From Bacteroidales bacterium UBA3834 (GTDB lineage: Bacteria; Bacteroidota; Bacteroidia; Bacteroidales; P3), in NCBI GenBank assembly GCA_002392965.1, contig DGIA01000012.1, positions 10,982 through 66,688 on the forward strand: a stretch of DNA of 55,707 nt, written 5' to 3'. The notes under the pieces were generated by a model, which searched no databases, had not been told where the DNA came from, and saw only the letters and a program-made list of their open reading frames with translations. The position numbers were made by a program, and so were the translations under genes. Shown in pieces: positions 7,388 to 16,249 of this stretch (positions are counted from its first letter, which is position 1; each line of letters begins with the position of its first letter).

Positions 7388-9658
7388 ATGCATAAATTGT
7401 ATTTATTCAGACTACTAAGAGTGATTTTCCTGCTTGTGGTGTTGATTGTGCCGGTTGAGGGTGGCGCGCTGGGGCAGAACGGCGACGATGAGGGCGCCCA
7501 TCCGAAGGTGGGGGTGGTGCTGAGTGGCGGGGGTGCGAAAGGTGCGGCGCATATCGGTGTGCTGAGATACCTGGAAGAGCTGGGCATACCGGTGAGCTAT
7601 GTGACGGGGACCAGTATGGGATCCATCATCGGCGGGCTCTATGCCCTGGGCTATACGCCGGACGAGATGGAAGAGATCATCTCCGACATCGACTGGCCGC
7701 TGTACATCACGGGCAAGGTGGATCGGAGGTTCCTGTCGCAGCGCAAGCGGAAGGCTGCCAGCGAGCAACTGCTGACCATTCCCTATGGGAAATACACGCG
7801 ACGGGACGACCTGGACATGTCGGCGATGCCGCTGGGTGTGATGGCTGGCGACAACCTGCAGAACCTCTTCAACCGGCTGAGCGTAGGGTTTCAAGAAGAG
7901 ATGGGTTTCGACTCGCTACCCATACCGTACGCCTGCGTGGCGACGGACCTGATGACGGGCAAGGCGAAGGTGCTGCGGGAGGGTGAGATGGCGCGGGCGC
8001 TGCGTTCGAGCATGGCCATTCCCATCTTCTTCACCCCTGTGGAATGGGACGGGGTGCTGCTGGCCGACGGAGGGGTGACGAACAACTTCCCGGTGGATGT
8101 GTGCAAGGAGATGGGTGCCGACATCGTGATCGGGCTCGAGGTGTCGTCGGAGCTGGCCACGGACCCTGACGACCTGCGGTCGGTGGGCAGGCAGCTGCAG
8201 CAATACCTGAGCATCATGACCAACCGCGGGGTGGAAGAACACCGCCACGAATGCGACATCTATATCAACCCAGACGTGTCGGGCGTGAATATGCTGAGCT
8301 TCAACAAAGAAGCCATAGCCGAGCTGATACAGCGTGGTTATCGTGCCGCGCAAGCCCACGAGGAGGAGTTCCTGCAGTTGAAGGCCCTGCTGGGAGGCGA
8401 AGCGGCACCCAAGACCTTCACCAAGAGGGCCAGCATTCTGAAGGAGAGCGACTCGCTGACAATCGACAAGGTGGAATTCCTCGGAATGGCCGAAGGCGAG
8501 AACACGTTCCTCGAGAAGAGCCTGAGCAACATCTATGAGAGACGGGTGTCGATCCAGCAGATAGAAGAGCTGGTGCATGTGCTGCAAGGGACGGGGCTGT
8601 TCAACTCGGTGTGGTACAAGACGGTACCCGCCGACGAAGAGGGACACTACACGCTGAAGATAAGCGTGGCGCCAGAGCTTCCGTACCGCATGGGCGTGGG
8701 CCTGCGCTACGACTCGGAAGAGAGCGCCACCCTGCTGCTGCACGCCTCGTGGAACGCTCTCAAGCTGAAAGGCTGGAACGCGCAATTCGACCTGGGACTG
8801 AAATACAACATCTGGGCAGAAGCCCACCTGGGGTGGCTCGTGATGGGGCTGGGCGACCTGGGTGTGGATGGGCGTGTGCACCGCGCCTCGTTCCGTTGCA
8901 CCAACCGGGAGCAGACGGCCATGGAGATGACGGAGAACAGGCTGAGGGTGGGCGTCACCACGGTGCACCTGCCCCAGCTGGAGCTCTCCTTCGGGCTCTC
9001 GCAGGATCTGAACACCCGCATGTCGGACGATGCGACCACCACGATGCAAGATTATGCCACGGGGGTGTATCTGAGGGCCCATACAGACACACGCGACGAA
9101 GCGGCCTATGCCACAGAAGGCTACCTTCTCGACATCGAAGGCAATGTGCGTCAACAGACGGAGCGCCTGCTGGGGCGCGAGACGCCTATCCTCACAGACC
9201 TCGCCCTCTCCCTCGAAGGCTACCTCACCACGGGCGACCGTCTCACCTTCATACCGGGCTTCCACGGACGCATCATGTGGGGGTACGACGGGGAGGAACT
9301 GTGGTACAACAACCTGGCGGGCGGCAACATGGGGGGGCGCTACCTGCGCCACCAACTGCCGTTTGTCGGGATGACCAACACCATCGAGTTGGGGCCTGCG
9401 GCTTTCGTCTATGCCCTGGAGACCCGCTACCGCATTTTCAAAAAGACCTACATGAGCCTGCATGCCAACATGCTGGCCCACAGCAGCCGGCAGGAGATGG
9501 TAGATGTGGTGACCAACGGCTATGTGGCCACGCACTACCTGGGTCTCGCGGGCAGCGTGGGATACAAGTCGTTGCTGGGCCCCATCACCCTGACGGTGGG
9601 ATCCAACACATGCGACCGCAAGCTGCACGCCTACCTCAATATAGGGTTTGAGTTTTAG
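7388..9658 (+). CDS. Patatin-like phospholipase with POTRA and outer-membrane beta-barrel domains
   Basis: A 756-residue exported protein. A hydrophobic signal (about 4-30) is followed by a patatin domain with the oxyanion loop SGGGAKG (46-52), nucleophile motif GTSMG (Ser76) and DGGVTNNFP, which carries the catalytic Asp. After about residue 330 comes a POTRA-like repeat (LTIDKVEFLGM...QIEELVHVLQGTGLFNSVWY) and then a C-terminal barrel of the BamA/TpsB type ending in phenylalanine (LNIGFEF). This is the type Vd (PlpD-like) layout, common in Bacteroidetes. Both catalytic residues are present, so lipase activity is expected, on the outer surface or periplasmic side. It has its own promoter and is followed after 27 bp by an exported partner. 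Confidence 0.92.
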   Translation: MHKLYLFRLLRVIFLLVVLIVPVEGGALGQNGDDEGAHPKVGVVLSGGGAKGAAHIGVLRYLEELGIPVSYVTGTSMGSIIGGLYALGYTPDEMEEIISDIDWPLYITGKVDRRFLSQRKRKAASEQLLTIPYGKYTRRDDLDMSAMPLGVMAGDNLQNLFNRLSVGFQEEMGFDSLPIPYACVATDLMTGKAKVLREGEMARALRSSMAIPIFFTPVEWDGVLLADGGVTNNFPVDVCKEMGADIVIGLEVSSELATDPDDLRSVGRQLQQYLSIMTNRGVEEHRHECDIYINPDVSGVNMLSFNKEAIAELIQRGYRAAQAHEEEFLQLKALLGGEAAPKTFTKRASILKESDSLTIDKVEFLGMAEGENTFLEKSLSNIYERRVSIQQIEELVHVLQGTGLFNSVWYKTVPADEEGHYTLKISVAPELPYRMGVGLRYDSEESATLLLHASWNALKLKGWNAQFDLGLKYNIWAEAHLGWLVMGLGDLGVDGRVHRASFRCTNREQTAMEMTENRLRVGVTTVHLPQLELSFGLSQDLNTRMSDDATTTMQDYATGVYLRAHTDTRDEAAYATEGYLLDIEGNVRQQTERLLGRETPILTDLALSLEGYLTTGDRLTFIPGFHGRIMWGYDGEELWYNNLAGGNMGGRYLRHQLPFVGMTNTIELGPAAFVYALETRYRIFKKTYMSLHANMLAHSSRQEMVDVVTNGYVATHYLGLAGSVGYKSLLGPITLTVGSNTCDRKLHAYLNIGFEF

Positions 9659-9685
9659 TGTTTAAAAAGGTTTAAGATTTTTTTT

Positions 9686-10798
9686 ATGAGAACACGCCAT
9701 ATTATCACCATTGTCTGCCTGACGGCCTGCACGGTGCAGGCTGGGGCCCAGAGCCTGTGGAGCCGATTCTACCACGGCTGGCTGACCAAGCCGCGCAATG
9801 TGGATTCGACCTACGTCTATCAGCAGAAGATGGGGTTCAGTCCGAGCCTGACGGGCAACTTCAGCCGGCAAAGTGTGCTGATGACCACCACGATGGATTT
9901 TCTCTATAACGGAGATCCCTATGCAAAGGCGACCTACACCGACCAGATGACAGAATCCATCTCCCATCGTGCCGGATTCCTGCTTAACCTCGGTCGGCTG
10001 GGTGCGGGCTGGGGCTTCGAACTCGCGCCCGACTCGTCGCAGCACAGCTCCACCTTCTCCTTCGCCTTCAGGGGAAACAAGTTTGGAATGAACATCAACT
10101 ACCTCGACTTCAGGCAGAAGGCGATAGAATCCTCTGTGTGGACCCCCAGCGAGATCTTTGGCGACACGGTCTATTACGACACCCTCAACACGGGCAACCG
10201 GCTGCGTCGGCTGACGATTGACGGATTCTATGTCTTCAACACGCGCCGCTTCGCCTACCCACCCGGCATTGCCGGCAATCTGATCCAGCTACGCTCCGCC
10301 GGCTCCTGGATGCTTGCGGGGCGCTACATGCAGAGTAATCTGGTCATGAACCCCGAATACGCCCTGGCCAACTTCGGGATGGCGCAGCTCTCCCTCGGAT
10401 GCGGATACTCTTACACCTGGGTGCCGTGGAGCCGCGCGCCCCGAGCCGGAGGGCGCAAGATGCAGAGCCTCTTCCTGAACGGGACGGTGGTCCCGATGCT
10501 GACGCTGTTCAACCACCTCACCATAGAGCCCAACCCGGAACTGTCGGCCTTCATGAAACACGGCAAACGCAGTGCCTTCTGCTGGCCCACGCCCAACGTG
10601 ATGGTGAACGCCACCCTGGGCTACTCGTGGAGCTGCTTCTACCTCGGTGCGCAATTCAACTACAACATATTCCACTTCAATACGCGCAACACGATCTCGT
10701 TCGACGAGCTATACTTTCCGGAAGACGAGCTGTCGCTGGGGTTCATGGGAGTCCTCTACGAGTGGAACATCGGGCTGAAATTCCAGGCATGCTTCTAA
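9686..10798 (+). CDS. Exported DUF4421-like hypothetical protein
   Basis: A 370-residue protein with a signal peptide (MRTRHIITIVCLTACTVQAG, cleavage after AQ). The mature part opens with SRFYHGWLTKPRNVDSTYVY and is rich in alternating aromatic/polar stretches, as in an outer-membrane barrel, ending with phenylalanine (FQACF). The start region and pattern resemble DUF4421, which I cannot confirm without a profile search. It follows the patatin-barrel gene by 27 bp, so the two are probably one transcriptional unit and may work together in the outer membrane; that link is inference. Confidence 0.6.
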   Translation: MRTRHIITIVCLTACTVQAGAQSLWSRFYHGWLTKPRNVDSTYVYQQKMGFSPSLTGNFSRQSVLMTTTMDFLYNGDPYAKATYTDQMTESISHRAGFLLNLGRLGAGWGFELAPDSSQHSSTFSFAFRGNKFGMNINYLDFRQKAIESSVWTPSEIFGDTVYYDTLNTGNRLRRLTIDGFYVFNTRRFAYPPGIAGNLIQLRSAGSWMLAGRYMQSNLVMNPEYALANFGMAQLSLGCGYSYTWVPWSRAPRAGGRKMQSLFLNGTVVPMLTLFNHLTIEPNPELSAFMKHGKRSAFCWPTPNVMVNATLGYSWSCFYLGAQFNYNIFHFNTRNTISFDELYFPEDELSLGFMGVLYEWNIGLKFQACF

Positions 10799-10850
10799 AC
10801 GCCCACCACCGCTTAATGAAAGAGCAAAAACAGTAAAATACGAGAAGCAT

Positions 10851-12422
10851 ATGGAGACTATCGGAAGATGGCTGACGGAGGCCATAGGAGCGGTGAACGA
10901 CTGGGTGTGGAGTCCGGCGTTGGTGGGTTTGTGCCTGGTGGCAGGATTGTACTTCTCGCTGCGGACGCGGTTTGTGCAAGTGAGGCGTTTCGGGGAGATG
11001 TTCCGGCTGCTGTTCGGCAGTGCGGGCAAAGAGAAGAAAAAGACGGGGATATCCTCCTTCCAGGCCTTTGCGATGGCCCTGTCGGGGCGAGTGGGGACGG
11101 GCAACATAGTGGGAGTGGCGACCGCCATCGGCTTCGGAGGGCCGGGAGCCATCGTGTGGATGTGGATCATCGCATTCTTCGGAGCGGGCAGTGCCTTTAT
11201 AGAAGCCACGCTGGCACAGATCTACAAGGAGGACCACAACGGGCAGTACCGCGGGGGCCCGGCATACTATATCGAGAAAGGGCTGCGAAGTCCGTTCTTC
11301 GGAGGTTTGTTTGCTGTGTTGGCGGCGGTGGCCTGCGGCGTCTTTCTGCCACCCATTCACGGGAACAGTATCGCCCTCAGCTGCTCACAAAGTTTCGGTC
11401 TTCCGCCGTGGGCGGTGGGTCTGCTGGTCGCGTTGCTGCTGGCGCTGGTGATCATCGGAGGGGTCAAACGCATAGCCAACGTGGCACAAGTGGTAGCTCC
11501 GGTGATGGCGATGGTTTACATCATCCTGGCCATTGTCGTCCTCGCCGTCAATTGGCAGGTGGTTCCGGCGGTCTTCATGCAGATGCTGCGCGGCGCCGTG
11601 GGCGTGAACGAAGTGGGAGGCGCGCTGATAGGCAGCACCATAGCGTGGGGTGTCAAAAGGGGTATCTACAGCAACGAAGCGGGACAAGGCACGGGTGCCA
11701 TCGTTGCCGCCGCTGCCAAAGTCACGCATCCCGTCAAGCAAGGCCTGGTGCAGGCCTTCTCGGTCTATATAGACACGCTCCTGGTGTGCACGGCCACCGC
11801 CATGATGATTCTGGCCTGCCGCACATACAACATCATTGACACTGTGGTACAGACACCTACGGGTGCTGTGGTGAGCTACCTGCAGCAGAATCCCCTGGCC
11901 CCCGAAGGCGAACCGGGAGTCTTCTACACCACCCGTGCCATCGGCACCCTCGTCGGGCCCCGGACAGGCAACATGGTGATTTCCGTCGCGCTCTTCTTCT
12001 TCGCCTTCACCACCATCATGGCCTATTACTACTATGCCGAAACGAACCTGGTCTATCTCTTCAACCGTTGGCGCCGACGCGTATATAAGAAACACCCGGA
12101 GCAGCTGGACGAACTGGAGAAGGCCGATGCGGTGTTTGGCGACGACCGCGGAGAGAAAGTTGCCGTGTGGGTGCTGCGCATCTGCTCCATCACCGCTGTC
12201 TTTGTCGCCTCACTTCAGAGCAGCGGATTGGTGTGGATGTTGGGCGACATCGGAGTGGGCATCATGGCGTGGATCAACGTTGTAGCCATCCTTCTGCTGT
12301 CGCCCAAGGCGCTCAGGAGTCTGAAAGAATACGAACGGCAGAAGAAAGAGGGCAAGGAGCCGCTGTTCGACCCCGAGAAACTGAATATCGAAGGGGCTGA
12401 GTTCTGGAAAACGGAACGTTGA
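10851..12422 (+). CDS. Alanine/glycine:sodium symporter (AGCS family)
   Basis: A 523-residue inner-membrane transporter of the amino acid carrier (AgcS/AlsT) family, importing small neutral amino acids with Na+. Family signatures are clear: SGRVGTGNIVGVATAIGFGGPGA, the GGPAYYIEKGL loop, and GIYSNEAGQGTGAI in the middle, with about 11 hydrophobic segments across the length. The last 90 residues hold the final helices and a charged cytoplasmic tail (YERQKKEGKEP). It lies 52 bp after the exported hypothetical and 114 bp before yajC. Substrate preference is not readable from sequence. Confidence 0.94.
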   Translation: METIGRWLTEAIGAVNDWVWSPALVGLCLVAGLYFSLRTRFVQVRRFGEMFRLLFGSAGKEKKKTGISSFQAFAMALSGRVGTGNIVGVATAIGFGGPGAIVWMWIIAFFGAGSAFIEATLAQIYKEDHNGQYRGGPAYYIEKGLRSPFFGGLFAVLAAVACGVFLPPIHGNSIALSCSQSFGLPPWAVGLLVALLLALVIIGGVKRIANVAQVVAPVMAMVYIILAIVVLAVNWQVVPAVFMQMLRGAVGVNEVGGALIGSTIAWGVKRGIYSNEAGQGTGAIVAAAAKVTHPVKQGLVQAFSVYIDTLLVCTATAMMILACRTYNIIDTVVQTPTGAVVSYLQQNPLAPEGEPGVFYTTRAIGTLVGPRTGNMVISVALFFFAFTTIMAYYYYAETNLVYLFNRWRRRVYKKHPEQLDELEKADAVFGDDRGEKVAVWVLRICSITAVFVASLQSSGLVWMLGDIGVGIMAWINVVAILLLSPKALRSLKEYERQKKEGKEPLFDPEKLNIEGAEFWKTER

Positions 12423-12536
12423 GAGAAAAAAAGAGGAATGAAGAATAATAATCCATTAAGAAAGGCGTTATAAGATTCGAATCATCAGGGCGGATGAACG
12501 ATTCGTCCCCACGACAAAACTAAAAAAGAAAGGAAA

Positions 12537-12821
12537 ATGATTACACTCGACATTGCAAACGGCTGGAAGACCGCCATCATGGTGGTGGCCATGATTGCCG
12601 TGTTCTACCTGTTCCTCATCAAGCCGCAGAGCGACAAAACCAAGAAGGAAGCCGCCTATCGTGACAATCTGAAAAACGGCGACCGTGTGATGACCGCCGG
12701 GGGAGTCCACGTCACCTTCGTGAGCACCGACCGCGGAATGGCCACCGTCGAAGTCGCTCCGGGGACGCGCATCAAGGTGCAACTTGCGACCCTCCAACCC
12801 ATCCCCGAGCGGAAAAAATAA
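12537..12821 (+). CDS. yajC: Preprotein translocase accessory subunit YajC
   Basis: A 94-residue inner-membrane protein that associates with SecDF-YidC. It has one N-terminal transmembrane helix (about 11-28, IMVVAMIAVFYLFLIKPQ) followed by the soluble YajC segment (LKNGDRVMTAGGVHVTF, then APGTRIKVQLATLQ). Length and motif order match the family. SecD/SecF genes are not in the window. A terminator lies about 40 bp downstream, so this closes the transcript before the TetR gene. Confidence 0.92.
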   Translation: MITLDIANGWKTAIMVVAMIAVFYLFLIKPQSDKTKKEAAYRDNLKNGDRVMTAGGVHVTFVSTDRGMATVEVAPGTRIKVQLATLQPIPERKK

Positions 12822-12860
12822 AAGAGTAATAATCGACATTCATTAAGTTTATTTAACAAC

Positions 12861-12898
12861 AAAAACTCCGAAAACTTTTTGGGTTTCCGGAGTTTTTT
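12861..12898 (+). terminator. Intrinsic terminator after yajC
   Basis: A 12-bp stem with one mismatch (12864-12875 with 12883-12894), a T-rich loop, and a run of T after the right arm. The loop contains the TTTG used as the -33 element of the following promoter, so terminator and promoter are physically merged. Confidence 0.85.
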
Positions 12899-12908
12899 CA
12901 TATTTTTG
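12878..12908 (+). promoter_or_regulatory. Promoter of the TetR / efflux operon
   Basis: TTTG (12878-12881), 19 bp, TATTTTTG (12901-12908): a complete Bacteroidetes promoter. Its -33 element sits in the loop and right-arm edge of the yajC terminator and its -7 element overlaps the first inverted repeat at 12906-12930. Confidence 0.8.
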
Positions 12909-12950
12909 CACCTCCTTTGAAGAGGTGCAATACATACTAATAAATGTATT
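12906..12950 (+). promoter_or_regulatory. Two inverted repeats, candidate TetR operators
   Basis: The first repeat has perfect 9-bp arms TTGCACCTC / GAGGTGCAA separated by 7 bp (12906-12930). The second has 7-bp arms AATACAT / ATGTATT separated by 8 bp (12929-12950). They share two bases, overlap the -7 element and start region, and lie 32 bp before the TetR start codon. This placement fits autorepression by the encoded TetR protein, which is inferred. Confidence 0.55.
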
Positions 12951-12981
12951 AACGTTTACAACTCAAAGGATTGTAACGAAG

Positions 12982-13626
12982 GTGGCAACAGAAGACATAA
13001 AAGAAAAAATAGTAGAGACAGCCCTGCAGATGTTCAATTCGCGAGGCTGCCGGGGAGTGACGATGGACGACATTGCCCAGGCTCTTCACATTTCGAAACG
13101 GACCCTCTACGAGACCTTCGCCAACAAGGAGGAACTCCTGTCCGAATGCCTGATGCAGGTCCACGACCGCCTCAACGAGATGCATTGTCGGGCCCACAGG
13201 AAGGTTGACGAACCCCTGCTGGTGGCCATGTATATGCTGCGCGTCGGAGCAGACAGCAACCACCGCTACCGCCGTCTGCTCGACGAAGCCGAACGCTACT
13301 ACCCCGAAATCCACGACCGTTTCTTCCGACTCCACACCGAGGCGCTCCACACCATGCTGCAGCACGGCATGGAATACATGCAGCAGCACAACTACCTGCG
13401 ACACGATGCCGACATCGATGTGGCCATCGACTTTCTCTGCGACCTCATCCAGCAACACCGCCTCTCCGTTGTCGATGACCAAAAGGCCTATCTCCTTCGC
13501 CTCAACGAGATCTGCTTCACCTACCTCCGCGGACTCATGTCAACCGACTCCATCAAACGCTACGAGGAGTCGGAACCCCATTTCCGGCAGGTGATGAAAG
13601 AACTGGGAATGAATGATGAATTATGA
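12982..13626 (+). CDS. TetR/AcrR-family regulator of the efflux operon
   Basis: A 214-residue regulator from GTG 12982 (preceded by AAAGGA 11 bp upstream). The longer open frame would place the start inside the promoter and dyads, so it was rejected. The N-terminal domain is a TetR helix-turn-helix: IVETALQMFNSRGCRGVTMD, then DIAQALHISKRTLYETFANK. The C-terminal ligand-binding half is helical and histidine-rich. It sits first in the operon with tolC, adaptor and pump genes and behind two inverted repeats, so it most likely represses the operon until it binds an effector. The effector is unknown. Confidence 0.9.
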   Translation: MATEDIKEKIVETALQMFNSRGCRGVTMDDIAQALHISKRTLYETFANKEELLSECLMQVHDRLNEMHCRAHRKVDEPLLVAMYMLRVGADSNHRYRRLLDEAERYYPEIHDRFFRLHTEALHTMLQHGMEYMQQHNYLRHDADIDVAIDFLCDLIQQHRLSVVDDQKAYLLRLNEICFTYLRGLMSTDSIKRYEESEPHFRQVMKELGMNDEL

Positions 13627-13664
13627 GTATAGAACAAACGAAATCAGAAGCAACAAATTATACA

Positions 13665-15068
13665 ATGACACTCAAAAGAATCACCCTGACAATCGCACTG
13701 ACGGTCGGCTGCCTGACGGCGTCGGCGCAGGGAGAACAGGTGCTGCGGCTGACCCTGGACGAAGCCCAGCAGTACGCCGTCGAGCACAACGCCACGATGC
13801 TCAACGCCTCCCTCGACGTGAAGAAGGCCGAGCTGGCCAAATGGAAAACCCTCAGCAGCATGCTGCCGCAGGTGAAAGCCGGCTTCGACTACCAGAACAT
13901 GTGTGGCTATGAAATGAACTTCGGCGGACGGAGCTCGATGTCGATGGCGTCGATGATGCCCGAATCGGTCACCCTCGGCACACTCGGCACCTTCCCCCTG
14001 ACATTCAACTATCCCGCCACCACCGAATCGACCGAGTCGGGGGGCATCCCCATGAACCCCAGCGGCACCTTCAGCATCACAGCCTCGATGGCGCTCACCG
14101 GCGCCCAGATTGTCGGAGTGATGCTGCAGAACATCTCCAAGGAGATGGTGGACATCACGCGTCAGCAAACCGAACGGCAGACCCGTTCGAGCGTGAAAAA
14201 CGTCTATGTAAGCATTCTCGTGATGGAGCAGACCACCGGGCTGCTGGATTCGAGCCTCGCAAACCTTGAACGTCTGGCCGCCACCACACAGGCCAGCGTC
14301 GATGTGGGAGCCGCCGAGCAAGTGGATGCCGACAAGCTGCAGATACAGGTGGCCACGCTTCGGAGCAGCATCAACAGCACACGCCGCTCGCTGCAAGCCC
14401 TCTACAACGCCATACTGCTACAGCTGGGTGCCGACGTGGCCTGCCGCATCGAGCTGACCACCCCCCTCGAAGAGGTCATCGACGTCAACACAGCCGCCCA
14501 GCTGCTGTCCAAGAACTTCGACATCACCCAAAACTACAGCTACCGCCTGCTGGAACAAAGCGAGAAGGCGGCCAAGAAAAACCTCGCTATGGCCTGGATG
14601 GACTTCACCCCCACCCTCTCGGCCTACTACCAATACAGCAACAAGACCTACTTCGGCAAGGACGAAGGCTTCAACATGACGCCCCCCAACATGGTGGGTG
14701 CATCAGTGAGCGTCCCTCTGTTCACCAGCGGAAGCCGCTACGCCAATGTGAAAAGCGCCAAGATCGACCTGCAAGAGGCCGCCAACAGCCGCCGTCAAGC
14801 GGAAGACGGACTGCGCGTGCAATACAACCAGCTGAGCTTCGACCTGGCGTCGGCGCTGGAAACCTACGACATCCAGAGCCGCAACCTCGAGGTGACACAG
14901 CGCGTGTTCGACAACCTGACCGAGAAATACCGCTACGGTCGCGCCTCGAGCCTCGAAGTGACCAATGCCTCCACCGAGATCATCACCGCCCAAAGCAACT
15001 ACATCCAGGCCGTGATGAACGTCCTCTCGGCACAGACGGCGCTTGAAGACCTGATGAATAATAATTAG
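13665..15068 (+). CDS. TolC-family outer-membrane efflux protein
   Basis: A 467-residue outer-membrane channel protein of an RND system. The start at ATG 13665 gives a clean signal peptide (MTLKRITLTIALTVGCLTAS, cleaved after AQG); an earlier ATG at 13623 overlaps the TetR stop (ATGA) and would add 14 polar residues, so it remains an alternative. Two OEP repeats are visible, each beginning with a helix of the type LTLDEAQQYAVEHN and containing long amphipathic coiled-coil segments (QASVDVGAAEQVDADKLQIQ; KYRYGRASSLEVTNASTEI). It is followed by the adaptor after a 67-bp gap that contains an 8-bp tandem repeat. Confidence 0.93.
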   Translation: MTLKRITLTIALTVGCLTASAQGEQVLRLTLDEAQQYAVEHNATMLNASLDVKKAELAKWKTLSSMLPQVKAGFDYQNMCGYEMNFGGRSSMSMASMMPESVTLGTLGTFPLTFNYPATTESTESGGIPMNPSGTFSITASMALTGAQIVGVMLQNISKEMVDITRQQTERQTRSSVKNVYVSILVMEQTTGLLDSSLANLERLAATTQASVDVGAAEQVDADKLQIQVATLRSSINSTRRSLQALYNAILLQLGADVACRIELTTPLEEVIDVNTAAQLLSKNFDITQNYSYRLLEQSEKAAKKNLAMAWMDFTPTLSAYYQYSNKTYFGKDEGFNMTPPNMVGASVSVPLFTSGSRYANVKSAKIDLQEAANSRRQAEDGLRVQYNQLSFDLASALETYDIQSRNLEVTQRVFDNLTEKYRYGRASSLEVTNASTEIITAQSNYIQAVMNVLSAQTALEDLMNNN

Positions 15069-15082
15069 GAGGTAAGAAGACA

Positions 15083-15114
15083 GTAGTTAAGTAGTTAAGT
15101 AGTTAAGTAGCTAA
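15083..15114 (+). repeat. Tandem 8-bp repeat, four copies of GTAG(T/C)TAA
   Basis: Four head-to-tail units (15083, 15091, 15099, 15107), the last with one change. They lie between tolC and the adaptor gene. A related sequence in inverted orientation lies at 20045-20067, beyond the pump gene. Confidence 0.85.
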
Positions 15115-15135
15115 AGTTAAGATAATACAACAACA

Positions 15136-16221
15136 ATGAACAAGATATTCAGAACTACAGCAATCATCCTGACTGTAGCCGCCCTTGTCGGCTGCGGCGG
15201 CAGCGGAGAGAAAGGTGCCCAGAAGGCCACCACCACCATGAAAGAGGTCGAGAAGGTGAAAGTGCAAACCCTCGAAAAAGAGCGCATCGCCAAAAGCCTG
15301 GAACTCAGCGCCACCCTCGAAGGATACGAGACGATGAACATCGCACCCAGTATCACGGGACACATCGAGCACATCTATGTCGAAGTCGGCAGCCGCGTGC
15401 AAAAAGGAAGTATGCTGGTGCGCATGGACCAGACGCAGCTCAACACCACCCGCATCAACCTCAACAGCACCAAGACCGAGTTCGACCGCGTGTCGGCCCT
15501 CAAGCAAAGCGGCTCCATCAGCCAGCAGGTCTATGACCAGACCAAAGCGGGCTATGACCAACTGGCGGAAAACGAGAAATTCCTCGAGCAGAACACCTTC
15601 GTGAGAGCCCAGTTTGCCGGGGTCATCAGCGGCAAATACTATGAGGACGGCGAGATGTATGCCGGCCAGCCCATCCTCACCCTCACCCAAATCAGCCGCC
15701 TCAAAGCCATCATCAACATCCCGGAGACCTACTTCCCGTTAATCAAGCAGGGTATGAAGGTAGAGGTGGAAAGCGACATCTACCCCGGCACCGTCTTTCC
15801 TGCCACCATCGAGATCGTCTATCCCACCATCGATGCCGCCAGCCACACCTTCCAGGCCAAGCTGAACATCCCCAATGCCAGCGAAAAGATTCGTCCCGGC
15901 ATGTATGTCCGCACCCGCCTGGCCGTGGGCGAGGTAGATGCCATCGTGGTACCCTATCAGAGCGTGCTGAAACTCACCGGCTCCAACGACCGCTATGTCT
16001 TCGTGGTTGACCGCGACCGAAGCGGAGCGGACGACACACAAAATGCCGACGGCAACATCGCCCGCCGCGTGGCCGTCACCCTCGGCCAGCGGTTCGACGA
16101 CCGCATCGAAATCATCCCCGTCGAAGCCGACGCCCTGAAAGCTGGCGACCAACTGGTGGTCACCGGCCAGGCACGACTGGTCGATGGTGCAACGCTGGAA
16201 ATCGTGGAAAGTGAAAATTGA
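15136..16221 (+). CDS. RND efflux periplasmic adaptor lipoprotein
   Basis: A 361-residue membrane-fusion protein linking pump and TolC channel. The signal ends in a lipobox (LVGCGG), so it is lipid-anchored to the inner membrane on the periplasmic side. It shows the split barrel-sandwich halves (NIAPSITGHIEHIYVEVGSR, VRAQFAGVISGKYYEDG), an alpha-hairpin in between, and the beta-barrel and membrane-proximal domains (IEIVYPTIDAASHTFQAK, RPGMYVRTRLAVGE, AGDQLVVTGQARLVDGATL). The last residues ESEN and the stop codon are read from the GAAAATT array at 16213, so the repeat has reached the end of the coding frame. Confidence 0.93.
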   Translation: MNKIFRTTAIILTVAALVGCGGSGEKGAQKATTTMKEVEKVKVQTLEKERIAKSLELSATLEGYETMNIAPSITGHIEHIYVEVGSRVQKGSMLVRMDQTQLNTTRINLNSTKTEFDRVSALKQSGSISQQVYDQTKAGYDQLAENEKFLEQNTFVRAQFAGVISGKYYEDGEMYAGQPILTLTQISRLKAIINIPETYFPLIKQGMKVEVESDIYPGTVFPATIEIVYPTIDAASHTFQAKLNIPNASEKIRPGMYVRTRLAVGEVDAIVVPYQSVLKLTGSNDRYVFVVDRDRSGADDTQNADGNIARRVAVTLGQRFDDRIEIIPVEADALKAGDQLVVTGQARLVDGATLEIVESEN

Positions 16222-16239
16222 AAATTGAAAATTGAAATT
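16213..16239 (+). repeat. 7-bp tandem repeat GAAAATT, left of the four-helix-bundle gene
   Basis: Three perfect GAAAATT units followed by GAAATT. The adaptor stop codon falls inside the second unit, and the four-helix-bundle ATG follows 10 bp after the array. Confidence 0.85.
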
Positions 16240-16249
16240 ATCGGGAACT

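Noticed and set aside
12925..12981. Longer N-terminus for the TetR regulator from GTG 12925
   Set aside because: Would place coding sequence within the promoter-proximal dyads and only 16 bp behind the -7 element; the TetR domain begins naturally at GTG 12982.
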